Below are positions 18,526 to 26,715 of a stretch of DNA of 63,278 nt, piece by piece. Within the stretch, counting starts at the first letter, position 1. Every line of letters starts with the position of its first letter. The notes beneath the pieces were generated by a model. It did not search any database, was not told the DNA's origin, and saw nothing but the letters and a program-made list of their open reading frames with translations. The translations under genes and the position numbers were made by a program. The DNA is from Clostridia bacterium (GTDB lineage Bacteria; Bacillota; Clostridia; Christensenellales; Christensenellaceae): positions 1 to 63,278 of the forward strand of contig JAFRTU010000004.1 in NCBI GenBank assembly GCA_017439085.1. The letters run 5' to 3'.

Positions 18526-19380
18526 ATGGAGTTCCGTATAGAAGACAGGACGATCATAATCAGGACAGATTCCGTTTATGAGAGGGACATCGATTCTTTC
18601 CTCCTTCATTACGTTCCGTCTTCAAGGATCCGTCACCTGCTTTTTCAGGATAAGGCCGTCAGGATGGACGGAACAGCACTGAGGAGGGGAGATCCTCTTT
18701 CAGGAGATGAGCTTCAGATAGACATATATCCTGAGGACAATACCGGAAGCAGCGGGGGGCCTGTACAGAAGATATACGAGGATCCCTTCATAGTATGCGT
18801 AAATAAGCCTCGGGGCATACTTGTACACACTGACGGCTCGGAGGAGAAGACGCTCTCTGATGTGGTGACAGGATGTTATGCCGGTACTCATATAGTCCCG
18901 TATCCCATCCACAGGCTGGACAGGGATACGAGGGGGCTCGTGCTCTTCTCGAAGACACCCATCTTCCAGCCGCTGTATGACAGCATGATATCTGAAAAGA
19001 AGATCAGGAGGACATATCATGCATATGTGAAAGGCTGCTTCGAAGAAGGAAGGGCCATAAGGGTCGACAAGCCCATCGGAAGGGACAGACACGTATCCGG
19101 AAGATATATCGTCTCACCCACGGGAAAGCCTGCTGCTACCGTATTCAGGGGCATATCATTTGATAAGAAAAAGGATATCAGCCTCATAGAATGCACTCTC
19201 GAGACCGGAAGGACCCATCAGATAAGGGTGCACCTCAAGAGCCTCGGATACGGTATCGTGAACGATCCCCTTTACGGTTCTCCTTCAGATGACTTTATCG
19301 GAATGGGCCTTATCGCGAAGAGGATAGATTATATGGATCCATTTACCGGAAAGCCCGTGATCATAGAACTCGATCATTAA
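18526..19380 (+). CDS. RluA-family RNA pseudouridine synthase
   Basis: A 284-residue enzyme that isomerises uridine to pseudouridine in rRNA or tRNA. The catalytic motif is HRLDRDTRGL (129-138) with Asp132 as nucleophile. The short N-terminal domain (to about 75) resembles an S4 RNA-binding fold (SRIRHLLFQDKAVRMDG), and RTHQIRVHLKSLGY near 225 is the conserved C-terminal block. The exact RluA/C/D class cannot be set. It is the last gene of the pepV operon and a terminator follows directly. Confidence 0.9.
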   Translation: MEFRIEDRTIIIRTDSVYERDIDSFLLHYVPSSRIRHLLFQDKAVRMDGTALRRGDPLSGDELQIDIYPEDNTGSSGGPVQKIYEDPFIVCVNKPRGILVHTDGSEEKTLSDVVTGCYAGTHIVPYPIHRLDRDTRGLVLFSKTPIFQPLYDSMISEKKIRRTYHAYVKGCFEEGRAIRVDKPIGRDRHVSGRYIVSPTGKPAATVFRGISFDKKKDISLIECTLETGRTHQIRVHLKSLGYGIVNDPLYGSPSDDFIGMGLIAKRIDYMDPFTGKPVIIELDH

Positions 19381-19382
19381 AG

Positions 19383-19418
19383 CACCTTTAACCGATTTAT
19401 GGTGAAAAGGTGTTTTTT
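19383..19418 (+). terminator. Intrinsic terminator after the pseudouridine synthase gene
   Basis: CACCTTT pairs with AAAGGTG, with an inner ACC/GGT pair, followed by TTTTTT. It begins right after the stop codon and ends the pepV operon. Confidence 0.75.
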
Positions 19419-19530
19419 CTGTAATAAAATCAATATATATAGTTGGAAAAAGAACAGCCCGGGGATCGGATTTCCAAAGGGCATACAGCAAGGAAAAAGA
19501 GTCTGGTCTTTATCGGAAAGAGGTTTTGAA

Positions 19531-21528
19531 ATGAAGAAGAAACTGTTTGGAATACTCATGATCGCAGTCCTCATAGCACTCATACTGCCCGGCATGGTCT
19601 CGGCTGAGGGCGAGGACGAGCTCAAGATCACTTATGAGACCGGGACTACGGTCGTCTCGTATCCTCAGGGTGCTGAGTTCCACGTTGAGGTCAACCATCC
19701 CGAAATGGTCGAATCATATCAGTGGACGATGAGCGACGGGGTGAACGTATTCGTGCTCGACGGCGAGACGGCTAATACCGATACCCTCATAGTGCCTTCT
19801 ACACAGAAGGGGGATGTCCCCGTATGGTACTGCTGCACTATCACAGACAAGAACGGACACAAGCTCTATACCGACGATATCTCTTTTATAGTCGACAATC
19901 CAGATGAGCAGAAGAAGGTCCTGTATGTCGGAGACTATGCTGTGGAACCGGGAGGCAAGCTGGATCTCGAAGAGATAAAGGTGGGAAAAGGTACCGTCAC
20001 ATATGACGACGACGAGATAAACATCTATTTTGACAATGTGTATATATCGAATGAACACATGATGTGGGATCAGGCCCTCGGCCCGGCTCTCAACATCTTC
20101 TTCAGAGCCTACGATCCGGAGACCCTTGAATACTATCTGCATTTCCAGGGAGACTGCGTGCTCGAGAACAATTACTTCGATCCGAGCCGAAATTCCGGCG
20201 GAGTGTGTCTGAACAGCCATTTCGGAGTCGCAGACGACCCGAACAAGCCCACGATGCACCTTGTAGGAGACAGCCTCACCATAAAGGGCGGAAACTATTC
20301 GATCTATTCCGACGCAGAAGTGGAGATAGACCTTGATCTCAAGACCTATCCGCTCGAAGATAAATATAATGACGGGATCAGAGCCCACAGCATCCTTGTG
20401 GACAACGGTGCGACCCTTGAGATCCATTCCTGCGGATGCGGACTTGTGGCACTCGGAGATATCCGTTTCTTTGAAGGAACGAAGATCATCATCGATGCAT
20501 ATATGCCCCATATCTCCGTAGGTCCGACCTCCAAGAGCCTGATAAGGGTAGCGGGATCCCTTTACGGAAAGGGATGCGAGATCACCATCAAAGGCCATGC
20601 AACGCCCGGAAACTTCATACCATATGACAGATTCATTTCCGGAATGGCCGGAGTGGAGTACAACGGAAGGCTCTATCTTGAGGATTCCAAGATGGAGATA
20701 GTTATGGACATGGAGAAGGCTGAGAAGGAATATGCGATAAACTTCGGGGGCATAGTCTCGGACGGTTCCATAGGAATAGAACTTGCAGGAGGCTCATCCA
20801 TCGACATAACCGTCGATATTCCGGATCTCGTCACGGCATACGGTATCCTCTCGGACGGACAGATGATGCTCGAGGAAGGCTCCAGCATCAACGTATTCGT
20901 CAGAGCTTGTGAAAGAGTCCGCGGTGTCATCGTAGATCAGAAGATGACTGTTGAGGATTCGGATATAAAGGTGGATATACAGTCCATGAACGGGGGAGAG
21001 ACGAAGGGCATAGTTGCAGGCGCCCTTGACATAGTCTTAAGTGACAGCAGCCACGTGATCTCGAGCATCACCCATGGAGGAGAGGCCTTCATAGTCATGA
21101 GCGAAGAGATCGATGAGGAGCAGAAGGGATATGAGGAAGGCTATGTGAGCGAACTCATAGATCTGGGAGACGATCTCCAGTTTACCGTTCCAGAAGGCGC
21201 CGTCGCAAACAGATACGTATATGACTATTACGGCAGGTTCCTGAAGAGCGAGACCATATATGATCCGAATGATACGTCAAAGGCTGCTGAGGAAGTCCTC
21301 ATAACCGTGAAAGGCTATGAACCGGGAACAGACCCCGAACCCGAGCCGCAGCCGGGACCGGCTCCTTCACCGGAACCCTCACCTGAGCCCGCACCGGACG
21401 ATAAGACTGCAAAAGAGGAAAAGGCAATAGCCTCCTTCACTGTCGGATTCTGGATCACCATGCTCGGTATGGCGCTAATAGCCGCAGGCATACTGGTAAT
21501 TAAGAGGATAAAGGAAAAAAAGGCCTGA
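19531..21528 (+). CDS. Large secreted, membrane-anchored surface protein
   Basis: A 665-residue exported protein of unknown function. It has a signal peptide (LFGILMIAVLIALILPGMVSA), a first immunoglobulin-like block (about 30-125), and then a long region (about 135-580) with many short beta strands and phrases such as DSLTIKGGNYSIYSD, LEIHSCGCGLVAL and LEDSKMEIVMD, like a beta-helix. A Pro/Glu-rich linker (about 599-625) and one C-terminal helix (636-658) followed by KRIKEKKA anchor it. There is no LPxTG, so it is a membrane rather than sortase anchor. The start has AAAGAGG 7 bases upstream; an in-frame ATG at 19399 lies inside the preceding terminator. Confidence 0.75.
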   Translation: MKKKLFGILMIAVLIALILPGMVSAEGEDELKITYETGTTVVSYPQGAEFHVEVNHPEMVESYQWTMSDGVNVFVLDGETANTDTLIVPSTQKGDVPVWYCCTITDKNGHKLYTDDISFIVDNPDEQKKVLYVGDYAVEPGGKLDLEEIKVGKGTVTYDDDEINIYFDNVYISNEHMMWDQALGPALNIFFRAYDPETLEYYLHFQGDCVLENNYFDPSRNSGGVCLNSHFGVADDPNKPTMHLVGDSLTIKGGNYSIYSDAEVEIDLDLKTYPLEDKYNDGIRAHSILVDNGATLEIHSCGCGLVALGDIRFFEGTKIIIDAYMPHISVGPTSKSLIRVAGSLYGKGCEITIKGHATPGNFIPYDRFISGMAGVEYNGRLYLEDSKMEIVMDMEKAEKEYAINFGGIVSDGSIGIELAGGSSIDITVDIPDLVTAYGILSDGQMMLEEGSSINVFVRACERVRGVIVDQKMTVEDSDIKVDIQSMNGGETKGIVAGALDIVLSDSSHVISSITHGGEAFIVMSEEIDEEQKGYEEGYVSELIDLGDDLQFTVPEGAVANRYVYDYYGRFLKSETIYDPNDTSKAAEEVLITVKGYEPGTDPEPEPQPGPAPSPEPSPEPAPDDKTAKEEKAIASFTVGFWITMLGMALIAAGILVIKRIKEKKA

Positions 21529-21534
21529 ACCCGT

Positions 21535-21563
21535 TTGACACAGGGAAAAAGGTCTGCTAATAT
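21535..21563 (+). promoter_or_regulatory. Promoter of the tyrS transcript
   Basis: A perfect TTGACA (21535-21540), 17-bp spacer and TAATAT (21558-21563), about 270 bp before tyrS. Confidence 0.85.
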
Positions 21564-21569
21564 CTTTAA

Positions 21570-21811
21570 AAAAGCAGAGAAGGAAAGAAGTACGCTCATA
21601 TTCTTTTTCAGAGAGTGTCCGGCAGGTGAGAGGACATGAAGACATGGGCTGAAATACATTCCGGAGCCGCCACCTGAAACAATAGTAGGGCAGGACGTAA
21701 GACCGCGTTAAGGTCAGGCATGCAAATGCACCGAGGAGCATATATGCTCGAACCTGAGGTGGTACCACGATATTTCGTCCTCTGTCCCAAACGGACAGGG
21801 GACTTTTATTT
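21570..21811 (+). promoter_or_regulatory. T-box leader controlling tyrS
   Basis: This roughly 240-nt leader has the T-box layout. The T-box sequence is CTGAGGTGGTACCACGA (about 21754-21770), whose UGG pairs with the uncharged tRNA end. Overlapping downstream, GTCCTCTGTCC (21777-21787) and GGACAGGGGAC (21793-21803) form the terminator stem before TTTTATTT. Stem I lies near 21572-21680; a candidate tyrosine specifier codon is the UAC at 21655-21657. Uncharged tRNA-Tyr would stabilise the antiterminator and let tyrS be transcribed. Confidence 0.85.
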
Positions 21812-21831
21812 CATACAGGAGGAAGTTTTCA

Positions 21832-23046
21832 ATGGGGATTTATGAAGAACTCCGGGAGAGAGGTCTGATAGCACAGGTGACCGACGAGGAGGAGATAAGG
21901 GAACTGATAAACAAGGGCGGGGCCAAGTTCTATATAGGATTCGACCCGACGGCCGATTCTCTTCACGTGGGCCATTTCATGGCTCTCTGTCTTATGAAGA
22001 GGCTCCAGATGGCAGGCAACAGGCCTGTCGTGCTCGTAGGAGGCGGTACCGGATACATAGGCGATCCTTCGGGCAGAACGGACATGAGGAGCATGATGAC
22101 TCCAGAGACAATACAGCACAACTGCGACTGCTTCAAGGTCCAGATGGAGAGGTTCATAGAGTTCGGAGAGGACAAGGCCATGATGGTGAACAACGCCGAC
22201 TGGCTCCTGAATCTCAATTACATAGATCTTTTAAGAGAGGTCGGAGCCCATTTCTCGGTCAACAACATGCTGAGGGCCGAGTGCTACAGGCAGAGGATGG
22301 AGAGGGGACTCTCGTTCCTTGAATTCAACTACATGATAATGCAGGCTTACGACTTCAAATATCTGCATGACACCTACGGCTGCAACATGCAATTCGGAGG
22401 GGACGATCAGTGGTCCAACATGCTCGCAGGCACAGAGCTCATAAGGAAGACCACGGGAGACGACGCATATGCCATGACGATAACCCTTCTTCTGAACAGC
22501 GAAGGAAAGAAGATGGGTAAGACCGCAAAGGGTGCCGTATGGCTCGATCCGGACAAGACGAGTCCCTTCGAGTTCTATCAGTACTGGAGGAACGTCGACG
22601 ATGCTGACGTCATGAAGTGCATCAAGATGCTCACCTTCATCTCCATGGATGAGATAAGGGAGATGGAGAAATGGGAAGATTCCAGGATCAACGAGAAGAA
22701 AGAGATCCTGGCTTACGAGCTCACCGCCCTCGTACACGGAAAGGAAGAGGCCGACAAGGCTAAGTCCGCCGCACAGGCCATCTTCAGCGGTGTCATGGAC
22801 GACGAGAACATGCCCACAACGGAATTCAGCGAGGAGGAAGGTGAGATCTCCCTCATAGACCTCATGGTGAGATGCAAGCTTGCATCCTCGAACTCCGAGG
22901 CCAGAAGGCTCATTACCCAGGGTGGAGTCACGGTGAATCAGGAGAAGGAGACAGACTTCAGAAGAGTCTTCACTTCTGACGAACTGAAGAACGGTGTTAT
23001 TTTAAAGAAGGGCAAGAAGGTCTTCCACAAGGCCATAATCAAATGA
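21832..23046 (+). CDS. tyrS: Tyrosyl-tRNA synthetase
   Basis: A 404-residue class I synthetase that charges tRNA-Tyr in the cytoplasm. The HIGH-type motif is PTADSLHVGH (about 42-51), the tyrosine site includes NFNY-like LEFNYMIMQAYD and GGDDQWSNM, and the KMSKS-type loop is KKMGKT (about 225-230). A C-terminal S4 RNA-binding domain is present (LASSNSEARRLITQGGVTVN). Length and order are standard. It is controlled by the T-box leader directly upstream and ended by a terminator. Confidence 0.96.
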   Translation: MGIYEELRERGLIAQVTDEEEIRELINKGGAKFYIGFDPTADSLHVGHFMALCLMKRLQMAGNRPVVLVGGGTGYIGDPSGRTDMRSMMTPETIQHNCDCFKVQMERFIEFGEDKAMMVNNADWLLNLNYIDLLREVGAHFSVNNMLRAECYRQRMERGLSFLEFNYMIMQAYDFKYLHDTYGCNMQFGGDDQWSNMLAGTELIRKTTGDDAYAMTITLLLNSEGKKMGKTAKGAVWLDPDKTSPFEFYQYWRNVDDADVMKCIKMLTFISMDEIREMEKWEDSRINEKKEILAYELTALVHGKEEADKAKSAAQAIFSGVMDDENMPTTEFSEEEGEISLIDLMVRCKLASSNSEARRLITQGGVTVNQEKETDFRRVFTSDELKNGVILKKGKKVFHKAIIK

Positions 23047-23065
23047 TCCGTATATAAGGGTGTTG

Positions 23066-23093
23066 AAGGCACGGAGTGTTTCGTGCCTTTTTC
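23066..23093 (+). terminator. Intrinsic terminator after tyrS
   Basis: AAGGCACG and CGTGCCTT form a perfect 8-bp stem around GAGTGTTT, followed by TTT. Confidence 0.85.
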
Positions 23094-23358
23094 AGTTATG
23101 CAATAAGTATACGGCATTAGACTAAACTTTTCTTAATTGAAATTTTATGACATCAAATAAGCCGATAGTGCAAAATGATATTATAACTAGATAATAGTTA
23201 ATGAATGAATTATCAATCAATTCAAGGATGTATAAATAAGCAACTGGGTAGGCGACTAAATCCGTATTTATTTGACTGCTTTTTATGTTTGCCGATCAGT
23301 TAGGGAATAAAATTGATATATAATGCATTGAAATGTTCCCTAAAAGGAGAATCTGTAC

Positions 23359-23409
23359 ATGTCCGTATTTGATGAGATCCTGACTCTAATTCTTAAAAAG
23401 CAAATCTGA
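23359..23409 (+). CDS. Possible 16-residue peptide ORF
   Basis: ATG at 23359 is preceded by AAGGAG at nine bases and by TATAAT at 23319. It encodes MSVFDEILTLILKKQI and stops at TGA 23407-23409, directly followed by the ATG of the next tiny frame. It could be a leader peptide, a small amphipathic peptide or the broken start of a lost gene. No family is recognised. Confidence 0.35.
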   Translation: MSVFDEILTLILKKQI

Positions 23410-23559
23410 ATGTACAAATATAAAAAGCGAGACACTCCAATTGTGTCAAACGAATTACAGCAAATGCATCAACCGAATAGTTGCAAATGTATCCTGTACG
23501 AGCTGGACATACTCCACTCTGAAAATAACGGTTTTGAATTGTCGAAATCAATAGAATAA
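23410..23559 (+). CDS. Possible 49-residue ORF coupled to the preceding peptide
   Basis: The frame starts right after the stop of the 16-residue ORF (TGAATG) and has no SD of its own, so any translation would rely on coupling. The product is hydrophilic, with a CKC motif near residue 32. It is not recognised and may be chance. Confidence 0.25.
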   Translation: MYKYKKRDTPIVSNELQQMHQPNSCKCILYELDILHSENNGFELSKSIE

Positions 23560-23684
23560 AACGTCGAAGAACATTGAATAATGTAATCCGGTCCGTAATT
23601 GTGTATTTGATCGTTCCTGATCTCAAATAGCAGTATCTGTAAAATGTGGTATCATATCCCTGAGGTTTTTTTCGGAGGGACATC

Positions 23685-24167
23685 ATGAGATATCTTTTCA
23701 AACAGAGGTTCTTCAGCTGGTTCGACAGCTATGACATATACGATGAGACAGGAAACACCGCCTTCGTGGTGAAGGGGCGCCTCTCCTGGGGACATCTGTT
23801 CAAGGTGTTTGACGGAACGGGAAACGAGATAGGCATGGTAAGGGAGAAGATCCTCACATGGCTTCCCCAGTTCATCATATACAAGAGGGGAGCCGAGATC
23901 GGAAGGATAAGGAAGAGGTTCTCCTTCTTCAGACCGAAATACGACATGGAGTACAGGGGCTGGCACGTTGAAGGCGACTGGTGGGAATGGAACTATTCCA
24001 TAGTGGATGCTCAGGGAAACATTGTAGCCTATGTGTCCAAGGAGCTCTTCCATTTCACGGATCACTATTCCGTCAATGTGACTAACATCTATGATGCAGA
24101 GGACGTGATCCTCTTCATAGTTGCAATGGATGCGGAAAAATGCACCAGGAGATCGAATTCAAGGTGA
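23685..24167 (+). CDS. LURP-one-related (YxjI-like) protein
   Basis: A 160-residue protein with the clear LURP-one-related pattern: MRYLFKQRFFSWFDSYDIYDE at the N-terminus, then paired strands such as FKVFDGTGNEIGMVREKIL, PKYDMEYRGWHVEGDWW and AQGNIVAYVSKELF, ending with the typical hydrophobic helix DAEDVILFIVAMDAEK. The fold is a tubby/scramblase-like barrel around a central helix; the biochemical role in bacteria is unknown. The SD GGAGGG is 5 bases before the ATG. The OsmC-like gene follows after 52 bp. Confidence 0.8.
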   Translation: MRYLFKQRFFSWFDSYDIYDETGNTAFVVKGRLSWGHLFKVFDGTGNEIGMVREKILTWLPQFIIYKRGAEIGRIRKRFSFFRPKYDMEYRGWHVEGDWWEWNYSIVDAQGNIVAYVSKELFHFTDHYSVNVTNIYDAEDVILFIVAMDAEKCTRRSNSR

Positions 24168-24219
24168 TTGGTGCCAAGGCACTGAAATAAAAATATAAGA
24201 ATGATTGGAGGATTAAAAT

Positions 24220-24660
24220 ATGGCATACATCGAATACAGGAACGGTTTCAACGGTACCTACAGGGTCGGAGGCCAGACGCTCCTCATAGGGAAGGAAAAA
24301 CTCATGCCCTATGACATGACTTATGGTGCGATAGCATCCTGTCTCTATTCCAATTTCACTAAATCAGTGGGGAAAAGGGGACTCAATGTCTCAGGCACGG
24401 ACGTAGTCGTAAACGGAATAAAGAGGGATACGGTGCCCGCTACGGTAAAGGAGCTCTCCATAAGCTTCAACGTATATACCGATGCATCCTATGAAGACAT
24501 ACTCGAGAGCTTCAATGAGGCAATTGAGAACTGCTCAATGGTGCAGACCTTCAAGATGGTCGCAGAGCTCAAGACCGAAGTGAAGATAAATGCTCCGGGG
24601 GAGATGTCCGTCGAGACAGTCGAAGGCGATGCCTGCGATGTGGACGGAAAGGGCTGCTGA
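24220..24660 (+). CDS. OsmC-like protein
   Basis: A 146-residue small protein. The two OsmC-type cysteines are visible: one in YGAIASCLYSNF (about residue 46) and one in ENCSMVQTF (about residue 107), matching the ASC and C-P-V patterns of the family. OsmC/Ohr proteins use these thiols to reduce organic hydroperoxides, though some relatives have other roles. The C-terminus adds two more Cys (DACDVDGKGC). An SD, TTGGAGG, precedes the ATG. Confidence 0.7.
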   Translation: MAYIEYRNGFNGTYRVGGQTLLIGKEKLMPYDMTYGAIASCLYSNFTKSVGKRGLNVSGTDVVVNGIKRDTVPATVKELSISFNVYTDASYEDILESFNEAIENCSMVQTFKMVAELKTEVKINAPGEMSVETVEGDACDVDGKGC

Positions 24661-24701
24661 GCCTTTCATGACGGGAAAACGGACAATTTTACCCTGTACG
24701 T

Positions 24702-24730
24702 TTGAATTCCTGTTATATAAGTATTATAAT
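24702..24730 (+). promoter_or_regulatory. Promoter of thrS
   Basis: TTGAAT (24702-24707), a 17-bp spacer and a perfect TATAAT (24725-24730). The transcript leader would be only about 40 nt, too short for a T-box. Confidence 0.75.
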
Positions 24731-24744
24731 AAGAAACAATTTTC

Positions 24745-24763
24745 CGGGCAGAAAGCCCGTTTT
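24745..24763 (+). promoter_or_regulatory. Small hairpin in the thrS leader
   Basis: CGGGC-AGAAA-GCCCG followed by TTTT lies six bases before the thrS SD (GGAGG). It resembles a minimal terminator or a translational control hairpin; function is inferred only. Confidence 0.4.
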
Positions 24764-24775
24764 CGGAGGTAAATT

Positions 24776-26554
24776 ATGAACAACGAGCAGTATTTGGAAG
24801 TATATCGCCATTCGCTGTCCCACATTCTTGCAAAGGCAGTGATAGAGATATTTGGTGCTGAAAACGTCCAGTATGCGATTGGACCGCAGATAAGCGACGG
24901 TTTTTACTATGACTTTCTCCTGCCGCGAACTATCACCGAAGACGACTTTCCTGCGATCGAAAACAAGATGAGGGAGATCCTGAAGAGAAGAGAGGACTGG
25001 AAGAGAGACGAAGTCTCAAAAGAGGAAGCTCTCGAACTCTTCAAGGGACAGAAATACAAGACAGAGATCATCGAGGAACTGGAGGACGGAGAGACCATCA
25101 GCATCTACCATACGGGAGATGATTTCGTGGACCTCTGCAGAGGACCTCATGTGAACAATTCCCAGGAGCTCATGGGCGCAGCATTCAAGATCCGCCAGGC
25201 TTCAGGTGCATACTGGAGAGGCGATGAGAAGAGGGACATGCTCCAGAGGATCTATGTCTATGCCTTCCCGAACCAGCAGGAACTGAAGGCCCATCTTGCT
25301 TTCATAAAGGAAGCACTCGAGAGGGATCACAAGAAGATCGGCACACAGCTCGACCTCTTCATGTTCAGCGATACCGCTCCCGGAATGCCATACTGGCTGC
25401 CGAGAGGCTGGAAGCTCTACAATGCCCTCATGAAGTTCTCAAGGGATCTTCAGGACAGACACGGATATCAGGAGATCTCCGCACCTCTCATCAACTACAA
25501 GAAGCTCTGGGTCATCTCAGGACACTGGGCACACTATCAGAACAACATGTTCCTGGTACCCGGCACCGACTGGACGCCGAACGCAGACGACATGATGGCC
25601 GCCAAGCCGATGAACTGCCCGAATGCAATGATGACCTACAAGAGGACGAACCACTCCTACAAGGAACTGCCGATAAGATACAGCGAGATGGACGTCATCC
25701 ACAGGAAGGAGAAATCCGGACAGATGAACGGACTCTTCCGCGTGCAGGAGTTCCGTCAGGACGATGACCATACATTCGTTTCAGAGGATCTTATCGAGAG
25801 CGAGGTAGCAGACATCATCTCCATAGCAGATACCATCTATTCGGCTTTCGGACTCACATACAGGGCAGAGCTCTCCACGAGGCCCGATGACTTCATGGGA
25901 GACATAGAGGTCTGGAACAAGGCCGAGTCCATCCTGAAGGAGATCCTGAACAAGAGATACGGAGAAGGAAACTACGAGATCAACGAGGGAGACGGCGCAT
26001 TCTACGGACCGAAGATCGACCTTCAGATAAGAGACGCTCTCGGACGTGAATGGCAGTGCGGAACTATTCAGCTCGACTTCCAGCTCCCGCACAACTTCGA
26101 ACTCACATATACGGACAAGGACGGCTCCATGAAGGAACCGATAGTCATACACAGGGCCCTCTACGGATCCTTCGAGAGGTTCATCGGAATAATCATCGAG
26201 CACCTTAAGGGAAGGTTCCCGTTCTGGCTGAACCCGTACCAGGTAGCCATAGTCCCGATCAGGACCGAGCACAATGACTATGCGAAGGAGATCGAGGAGG
26301 CTCTCACTGACGCCGGCATCAGGGTCGAGGCCGACTATCAGGACAAGCACATGAACGAGAAACTCAAGTTCTTCAGGAACATGATGGATCCTTACGTGCT
26401 CGTCGTAGGTGACAAGGAAAGGGAGAACAGGACCGTTTCCGTAACAGTAAGGGGAGTAAAGACCCAGCTTCACGACGTTCCTCTCGACAGATTCATCGAG
26501 ATCTGCAAGAAGCAGAATAAGGAACGCAACCTTGAACTCATAAGCGAGATCTGA
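24776..26554 (+). CDS. thrS: Threonyl-tRNA synthetase lacking the TGS domain
   Basis: A 592-residue class II synthetase that charges tRNA-Thr. It starts at the editing domain (YRHSLSHILAKAV, with HxxxH), whose second half holds FVDLCRGPHV; the catalytic core runs from about 190 (motif 2 region FRVQEFRQDDDH, motif 3 region HRALYGSFERFIGI), and the anticodon domain is at about 490-592. Typical ThrS is about 640 residues with an N-terminal TGS domain of about 60, which is absent here. GGAGG sits well placed before ATG 24776 and no upstream frame could supply it, so the short form is genuine. Confidence 0.93.
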   Translation: MNNEQYLEVYRHSLSHILAKAVIEIFGAENVQYAIGPQISDGFYYDFLLPRTITEDDFPAIENKMREILKRREDWKRDEVSKEEALELFKGQKYKTEIIEELEDGETISIYHTGDDFVDLCRGPHVNNSQELMGAAFKIRQASGAYWRGDEKRDMLQRIYVYAFPNQQELKAHLAFIKEALERDHKKIGTQLDLFMFSDTAPGMPYWLPRGWKLYNALMKFSRDLQDRHGYQEISAPLINYKKLWVISGHWAHYQNNMFLVPGTDWTPNADDMMAAKPMNCPNAMMTYKRTNHSYKELPIRYSEMDVIHRKEKSGQMNGLFRVQEFRQDDDHTFVSEDLIESEVADIISIADTIYSAFGLTYRAELSTRPDDFMGDIEVWNKAESILKEILNKRYGEGNYEINEGDGAFYGPKIDLQIRDALGREWQCGTIQLDFQLPHNFELTYTDKDGSMKEPIVIHRALYGSFERFIGIIIEHLKGRFPFWLNPYQVAIVPIRTEHNDYAKEIEEALTDAGIRVEADYQDKHMNEKLKFFRNMMDPYVLVVGDKERENRTVSVTVRGVKTQLHDVPLDRFIEICKKQNKERNLELISEI

Positions 26555-26576
26555 GGATCTTTCGTCAAAATTATCT

Positions 26577-26613
26577 GCCTTTGCCGGTATTCCTTACCGG
26601 CAGGGGCTTTTTG
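26577..26613 (+). terminator. Intrinsic terminator after thrS
   Basis: GCCGGTA and TACCGGC form the core stem around TTCCT, extended by GCCT/GGGGC, followed by TTTTTG. Confidence 0.8.
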
Positions 26614-26654
26614 TTTCCTGATGTTGAAGGAGCACTTCGGATTAACATATAATA

Positions 26655-26685
26655 TTGACATGAACCTGCTTTAAGGTCTTATGAT
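26655..26685 (+). promoter_or_regulatory. Promoter of the flavodoxin/aldo-keto reductase operon
   Basis: A perfect TTGACA (26655-26660), a 19-bp spacer and TATGAT (26680-26685), 30 bp before the flavodoxin start. Confidence 0.6.
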
Positions 26686-26715
26686 GAAAAAAAGACAGTT
26701 TGGGAGGAATTTGAG

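Larger units (their letters stand above)
23094..23684. other. AT-rich stretch of about 590 bp with two tiny ORFs only
   Basis: This gap is clearly more AT-rich than its neighbours and holds no gene of normal size. What can be seen is a TATAAT at 23319-23324, an AAGGAG at 23344-23349 and two adjoining tiny reading frames (listed separately). A 102-codon frame on the minus strand has no SD or promoter and reads like chance. The composition suggests a decayed insertion. Confidence 0.5.

Noticed and set aside
19714..20598. A 294-codon open frame on the minus strand
   Set aside because: It is the shadow of the surface protein gene, has no SD and an implausible composition.
23393..23701. A 102-codon minus-strand frame in the AT-rich gap
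   Set aside because: No SD, no promoter pointing the right way, overlaps the start of the LURP-one-like gene, and the product has no family-like pattern.
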